Shown: piece after piece, positions 6,064-6,109 of the stretch
Position numbering within the stretch: position 1 is the first letter of the stretch
Layout of the letters: each line of letters begins with the position of its first letter
The notes under the pieces: model-generated
What the model was told of the DNA's origin: nothing
The model's database searches: none
What the model saw: only the letters and a program-made list of their open reading frames with translations
DNA from: Tannerella sp.
GTDB taxonomy: Bacteria; Bacteroidota; Bacteroidia; Bacteroidales; Tannerellaceae
Length of the DNA stretch: 6,109 bases
Reading direction: 5' to 3'
Assembly: GCA_031259505.1 (NCBI GenBank)
Contig: JAIRLL010000373.1
Span: forward strand, 1-6,109
Translations under genes and position numbers: made by a program

Positions 6064-6109
6064 GATACAAAGTCTTTTTTATGTTGATAAATTTTCAGGG
6101 GCTAAAATT

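Noticed and set aside
6064..6109. ACTTTG just upstream of the 388-aa gene as a Bacteroides -7 promoter element
   Set aside because: The TA of TAnnTTTG is missing and the box would lie only a few bases from the ATG. The true promoter is probably beyond the window edge.
1..6109. CRISPR array, tRNA, rRNA, insertion sequence or phage signature
   Set aside because: I saw no regularly spaced repeats, no tRNA cloverleaf or rRNA sequence, no transposase or integrase motifs and no terminal inverted repeats.

Overview
The window looks like a chromosomal segment of a Bacteroidota bacterium, most likely order Bacteroidales (a Parabacteroides/Bacteroides-like gut organism; inference). The reasons are protein style, AT-rich spacers with no clear Shine-Dalgarno or sigma70 sequences, DUF2007-type small proteins, and the pairing of Gfo/Idh/MocA oxidoreductases with TIM-barrel sugar isomerases. 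All six genes I can support lie on the minus strand, so the biological order runs from high to low coordinates. The large plus-strand reading frames are shadows of these genes.

Right part (6063 to 4897): a cytoplasmic Gfo/Idh/MocA NAD(P)-dependent oxidoreductase of 388 aa. It is followed by an AT-rich spacer of about 250 bp (4649-4896) that holds a perfect 10-bp inverted repeat and several TGCA-centred palindromes. This spacer probably contains the regulatory start of the next transcription unit.

Central and left part (4648 to 121): a compact run of five genes. (1) A membrane-anchored fusion of a NapC/NrfH-type tetraheme cytochrome c with a formylglycine-generating-enzyme-like (FGE/SUMF1) domain. 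(2) An exported, probably lipid-anchored Gfo/Idh/MocA oxidoreductase with a twin-arginine-like signal. (3) A TIM-barrel sugar isomerase/epimerase-like lipoprotein, also with a twin-arginine signal, and with a CC...CC cysteine cluster behind the lipid-anchoring cysteine. (4) A DUF2007-type small protein with a C-terminal membrane helix. (5) An overlapping 58-aa membrane protein. Gaps are 31 bp, 4 bp, 13 bp and a 14-bp overlap, which suggests an operon. The last 120 bp hold an imperfect hairpin and a short direct repeat.

How the genes may work together (inference): two sugar oxidoreductases, one exported and one cytoplasmic, plus an exported metal-dependent TIM-barrel protein match the parts list of the recently described stepwise glycoside-cleavage route (oxidation to a 3-keto sugar, elimination, hydration, reduction). 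The tetraheme fusion could link the exported part of such a pathway to the menaquinone pool. That link is the most novel idea the window supports, and it is untested.
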